Origin: Nocardiopsis sp. NRRL B-16309
Lineage (GTDB): Bacteria; Actinomycetota; Actinomycetes; Streptosporangiales; Streptosporangiaceae
Assembly: GCF_001279585.1 (NCBI RefSeq)
Contig: NZ_LGEC01000002.1
Span: 75,584 to 139,583, forward strand
DNA: 64,000 nucleotides
Direction: 5' to 3'
Shown piece after piece: positions 62,401 to 64,000 of the stretch. The position numbers and the translations under genes are program-made. The notes beneath the pieces were generated by a model. That model was not told the DNA's origin. It searched no databases and saw nothing but the letters and a program-made list of their open reading frames with translations. The stretch's first letter is position 1. Each line of letters starts with the position of its first letter.

Positions 62401-64000
62401 TCGAGCGGACGCGTGGCGGCACTCACCGTCGACTCGGGCAGCTCGACACGCGCGGCCACCAGGGAGCGCAGCAGGCCCAGCGTGTCCTGTTCCTCCCCGC
62501 CCGTCGCGTCCTCGGCCGAGGGTGCCGCGGGCGCGGCGGAGCGGCCGTCGGTGCGCCCGGCGTCCAGGCGGGGCGCGGCCTCACAGGGGCTGGCGAGGAA
62601 CTCGAACTCCTCCGGCAGCTCACGGACCAGCCTGCCCGTGAAGAGGGCCGGCACGTCGACGGGGGCGCCGAGGGCGTAGGCCGCGCCCGCGGCCGACAGG
62701 AAGGGCGCCAGCGTCACCGCGTCGGTGTCCACCGGCAGCGCGGGGACCTCCGGGGCGCAGGAGGCGGCGAGCCCGGACAGGACACGTCCCGGCCCCACCT
62801 CCAGCAGCAGGTCGGCGTCGCGCGCCAGGCGCTCGACCGCCTCCTGGAAGCGCACCGGTCGCACCACCTGGTCCCGCAGGAGCGCACGCGTGTCGGTGTC
62901 GGGGTCGAGTTCGCGCCCGGTCACCGTGGACACCACCCCCGCCGACAGGGGTGCGAAGTCGGTCTCGGTGAGCCGCCGCCCCAGGACGTCGGCGGCCGGG
63001 GCCACCAGTGGCGAGTGGAAGGCGTGGGAGACGTTCACCCGTGTGGCGTTGACGCCTCCGTCCCGCGCACGCCGGCACACCCTCTCCACGTCCTCGGCGG
63101 GACCGGAGACCACCGTCTGTCCGGGGCCGTTGTACCCGGCGATGACCACGGTGGACTCGTCCCCGATCAGGGCCCGCACCTTCTCGGGTGCGGCCGCCAG
63201 CCCGGCCATCGCACCGCCTCCGTCGCTGGCGTCGGCCATCGCGCGTCCGCGCGCCGCCGCCAGGTCCAGCACGTTCCGGGCGTCCAGCGCGCCGGCCCAG
63301 TGCAGGGCGGTCAGCTCGCCGAGGCTGTGCCCGGTGGCTCCGTCGGCCCTCAGCCCGAGATCCTCCAGCACCGCGAGTGCGGCCAGGGAGCCGGCCACGA
63401 TGCGGGGCTGGGCGACCTCGGTCGCGACCTGGTCACCGCCCTGTGGCAGGCCGGCCGAGGCCAGGACCTCGGCGGCGCGGTCGAAGCGCCGTGCGAACGC
63501 TCCGGGCCGACCGCTTCCCGACCCCTGTCCGGGGAAGAGGTAGCGGACGCGGGGAGGCGTGGCGCGGTGGGCGAGGAAGACTCCCTGTGCCGGGGAGAGC
63601 ACCTCCTGCTCGCCCGCGTCGATGCGGTCGAGCAGTGCCCGCACCGCGCGCGCGGCGGACTCGGGCGAGGAGGCGACCACGGCGGCACGCGCCGGCGCCG
63701 TGCCGGAGCCGACGGCGAGCGCGTGGGCGAGGTCGGTGAGCTCGGCGTAGGAGAGGCGCGGCAGCGACTCCAGGAGCTCCTCCAGCCGGACCCGTACGGC
63801 GGCTACGTCGGCGCCCTCCACGACGAGGAGTTCGGCGTCCTGACGGCCGGCCACGAGTGCGCGAACGCGGGCGGTGACTCCGGCGCCACCGCCGCCCGGA
63901 GCCGACTCCACCGTCACGTGGGTGTTGATCCCGCCGAACCCCATGGCCGAGACGCCCGCCCGCACGGGGCGGTCCTGCGGCCAGGGCAGTGCCCGGTCCG
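59478..64000 (-). CDS. pksE: Enediyne iterative polyketide synthase PKSE (5'-truncated by window)
   Basis: About 1,506 residues are visible; the start lies beyond 64000. Order: end of KS (SAMGFGGINTHV), AT with FPGQGS and active site GHSLGE (Ser ~214 counted from the codon at 63965), central ACP with LDDLHLSSITVGQIV (phosphopantetheine Ser ~528), KR with TGGGKGITAE (~772) and SFGSIIGRAG ... YATAND (~895-918), DH with HLLDGDMLFP (~1048), and a C-terminal PPTase with LWGALECLRKAGG (~1440). KS-AT-ACP-KR-DH-PPTase is unique to PKSE. It builds a linear polyene iteratively from malonyl-CoA, released by the adjoining thioesterase. Confidence 0.97.
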   Translation of the reverse strand, partial: DRALPWPQDRPVRAGVSAMGFGGINTHVTVESAPGGGGAGVTARVRALVAGRQDAELLVVEGADVAAVRVRLEELLESLPRLSYAELTDLAHALAVGSGTAPARAAVVASSPESAARAVRALLDRIDAGEQEVLSPAQGVFLAHRATPPRVRYLFPGQGSGSGRPGAFARRFDRAAEVLASAGLPQGGDQVATEVAQPRIVAGSLAALAVLEDLGLRADGATGHSLGELTALHWAGALDARNVLDLAAARGRAMADASDGGGAMAGLAAAPEKVRALIGDESTVVIAGYNGPGQTVVSGPAEDVERVCRRARDGGVNATRVNVSHAFHSPLVAPAADVLGRRLTETDFAPLSAGVVSTVTGRELDPDTDTRALLRDQVVRPVRFQEAVERLARDADLLLEVGPGRVLSGLAASCAPEVPALPVDTDAVTLAPFLSAAGAAYALGAPVDVPALFTGRLVRELPEEFEFLASPCEAAPRLDAGRTDGRSAAPAAPSAEDATGGEEQDTLGLLRSLVAARVELPESTVSAATRPLDDLHLSSITVGQIVNEAAQRLGLPPMSAASGYATSSLGEMAQTIEALAETADDRTAPAQVAGAAPWVRAFEVAHVPADVAEAPAGDTGEPEPADWSVYAPPGHPLAAPLRDALSRIGGGVLLCLPAEGGADLAGTFLDAARAVLASGPQSRFVVVQGRRGASGVARTLHQELPGLTTTVVTLDDPEPESERDREQAVRQVVEEVAAGRGYTESRYGADGRRTVPVLRAVSPPDGADAGEPPLGADDVLLVTGGGKGITAECALSLAREYGVGLALLGRAAPEDDEELAANLERMAAAGVRYRYDRADVTRPEEVRAAVDSFQRELGAVTAVLHGAGRNEPAAVANVTEPLMRRTLAPKTDGLAAVLGAIDPERLRLLVSFGSIIGRAGLRGEAHYATANDWLTEMTVEYGREHPHTRVLSLEWSVWSGAGMGERLGVVEALMRDGITPISTEEGIAVLHQVLADREAGPVLVVSGRADGLPTLSVEQGEIPLGRFTDRVLVHYPRVELVTEAVLSSADDPYLDDHLLDGDMLFPAVIGMEAMAQVAVAVSGHEGPPVMEGARFLRPVAVRPGGSTTIRVAALVRDADTVEVVIRSEETGYDADHFRALLRWPGSAPREGGAAAEAPLLPRVPVDPAELYGGVLFQGKRFRRLLSYRRVSARHVVAELSTTAPGDWFGSFLAQERVLADPGVRDAAMHVLQACVPDGTLLPEGVDRLVLAGPEDQEADCVLLEAVERLQDGDSYVYDVDLRDSVGTVVERWEGLRLRAVRRSGGAGPWVPSLLGPHLERELEHVLGGSRAVVVDPDPESGAAQGVEERRGRTELAVGRALNRVTRVRYRPDGRPEIPGAHVSASHGAGVTLAVVGDTALACDVEAVAERSDEQWSGLLGEGLSSLWRLVAREADESAHVAATRLWGALECLRKAGGTGRALTFEGVGDHGWVVLSSGTDRIATWVTDLNGSPDPTVFAVLSREES

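Overview
The window is very GC-rich, uses GTG starts freely, and encodes mycothiol-type and actinobacterial families such as Scr1/DUF397, ECF42 and PKSE. It therefore comes from an actinomycete; gene content and order suggest Nocardiopsis or a close relative (inference from family knowledge, no search was run). No rRNA, tRNA, CRISPR array or intact insertion sequence was seen.

Region 1 (1-14.5 kb) is conserved core: lepA, a predicted secreted TIM-barrel-like protein, rpsT, the competence pair comEA-comEC, holA, hutI and hflX. A globin and a PPOX-fold flavoprotein lie between comEC and holA. Region 2 (14.5-21 kb) is a glyoxylate module: malate synthase aceB, then glcDEF (glycolate to glyoxylate, which malate synthase condenses with acetyl-CoA). 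Region 3 (21-27.1 kb) is accessory plus dapF: a lactococcin-972-like bacteriocin with its membrane protein and ABC ATPase, an Scr1/DUF397 regulatory pair facing three tiny overlapping genes, then dapF.

Region 4 (27.2-64 kb, running off the right edge) is a large biosynthetic gene cluster that I read as an enediyne cluster. All five families of the minimal enediyne cassette are present but dispersed: unbV-unbU (28.2-31.1 kb), two DUF1702/UnbL proteins (52.5-54.6 kb), and the iterative enediyne synthase PKSE with its hot-dog thioesterase (59-64 kb). Around them are an SgcJ-like protein, an epoxide hydrolase, two P450s, two GMC oxidoreductases, a DUF5987-like small protein, a class A FAD monooxygenase, an acyl-CoA-dehydrogenase-fold flavin monooxygenase, a flavin reductase, an aminotransferase, an acyl-CoA carboxylase beta subunit, an MFS exporter, and AraC, TetR and ECF42 regulators. 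Epoxide hydrolase plus SgcJ lean toward a nine-membered core, but that is inference. The cluster continues past position 64000; PKSE lacks most of its KS here.

Most cluster genes lie on the minus strand in translationally coupled blocks (ATGA, GTGA or TGATG junctions): PKSE-TE-flavin reductase-carboxylase; AraC-UnbL-like-UnbL-P450 followed closely by DUF5987-GMC; CMD-mycothiol enzyme; DGPF-ECF42; and unbV-unbU-two small membrane proteins. The most novel item is the histidine-rich four-helix membrane protein (27658-28230) coupled to unbU. Strong perfect-stem hairpins mark several operon ends.
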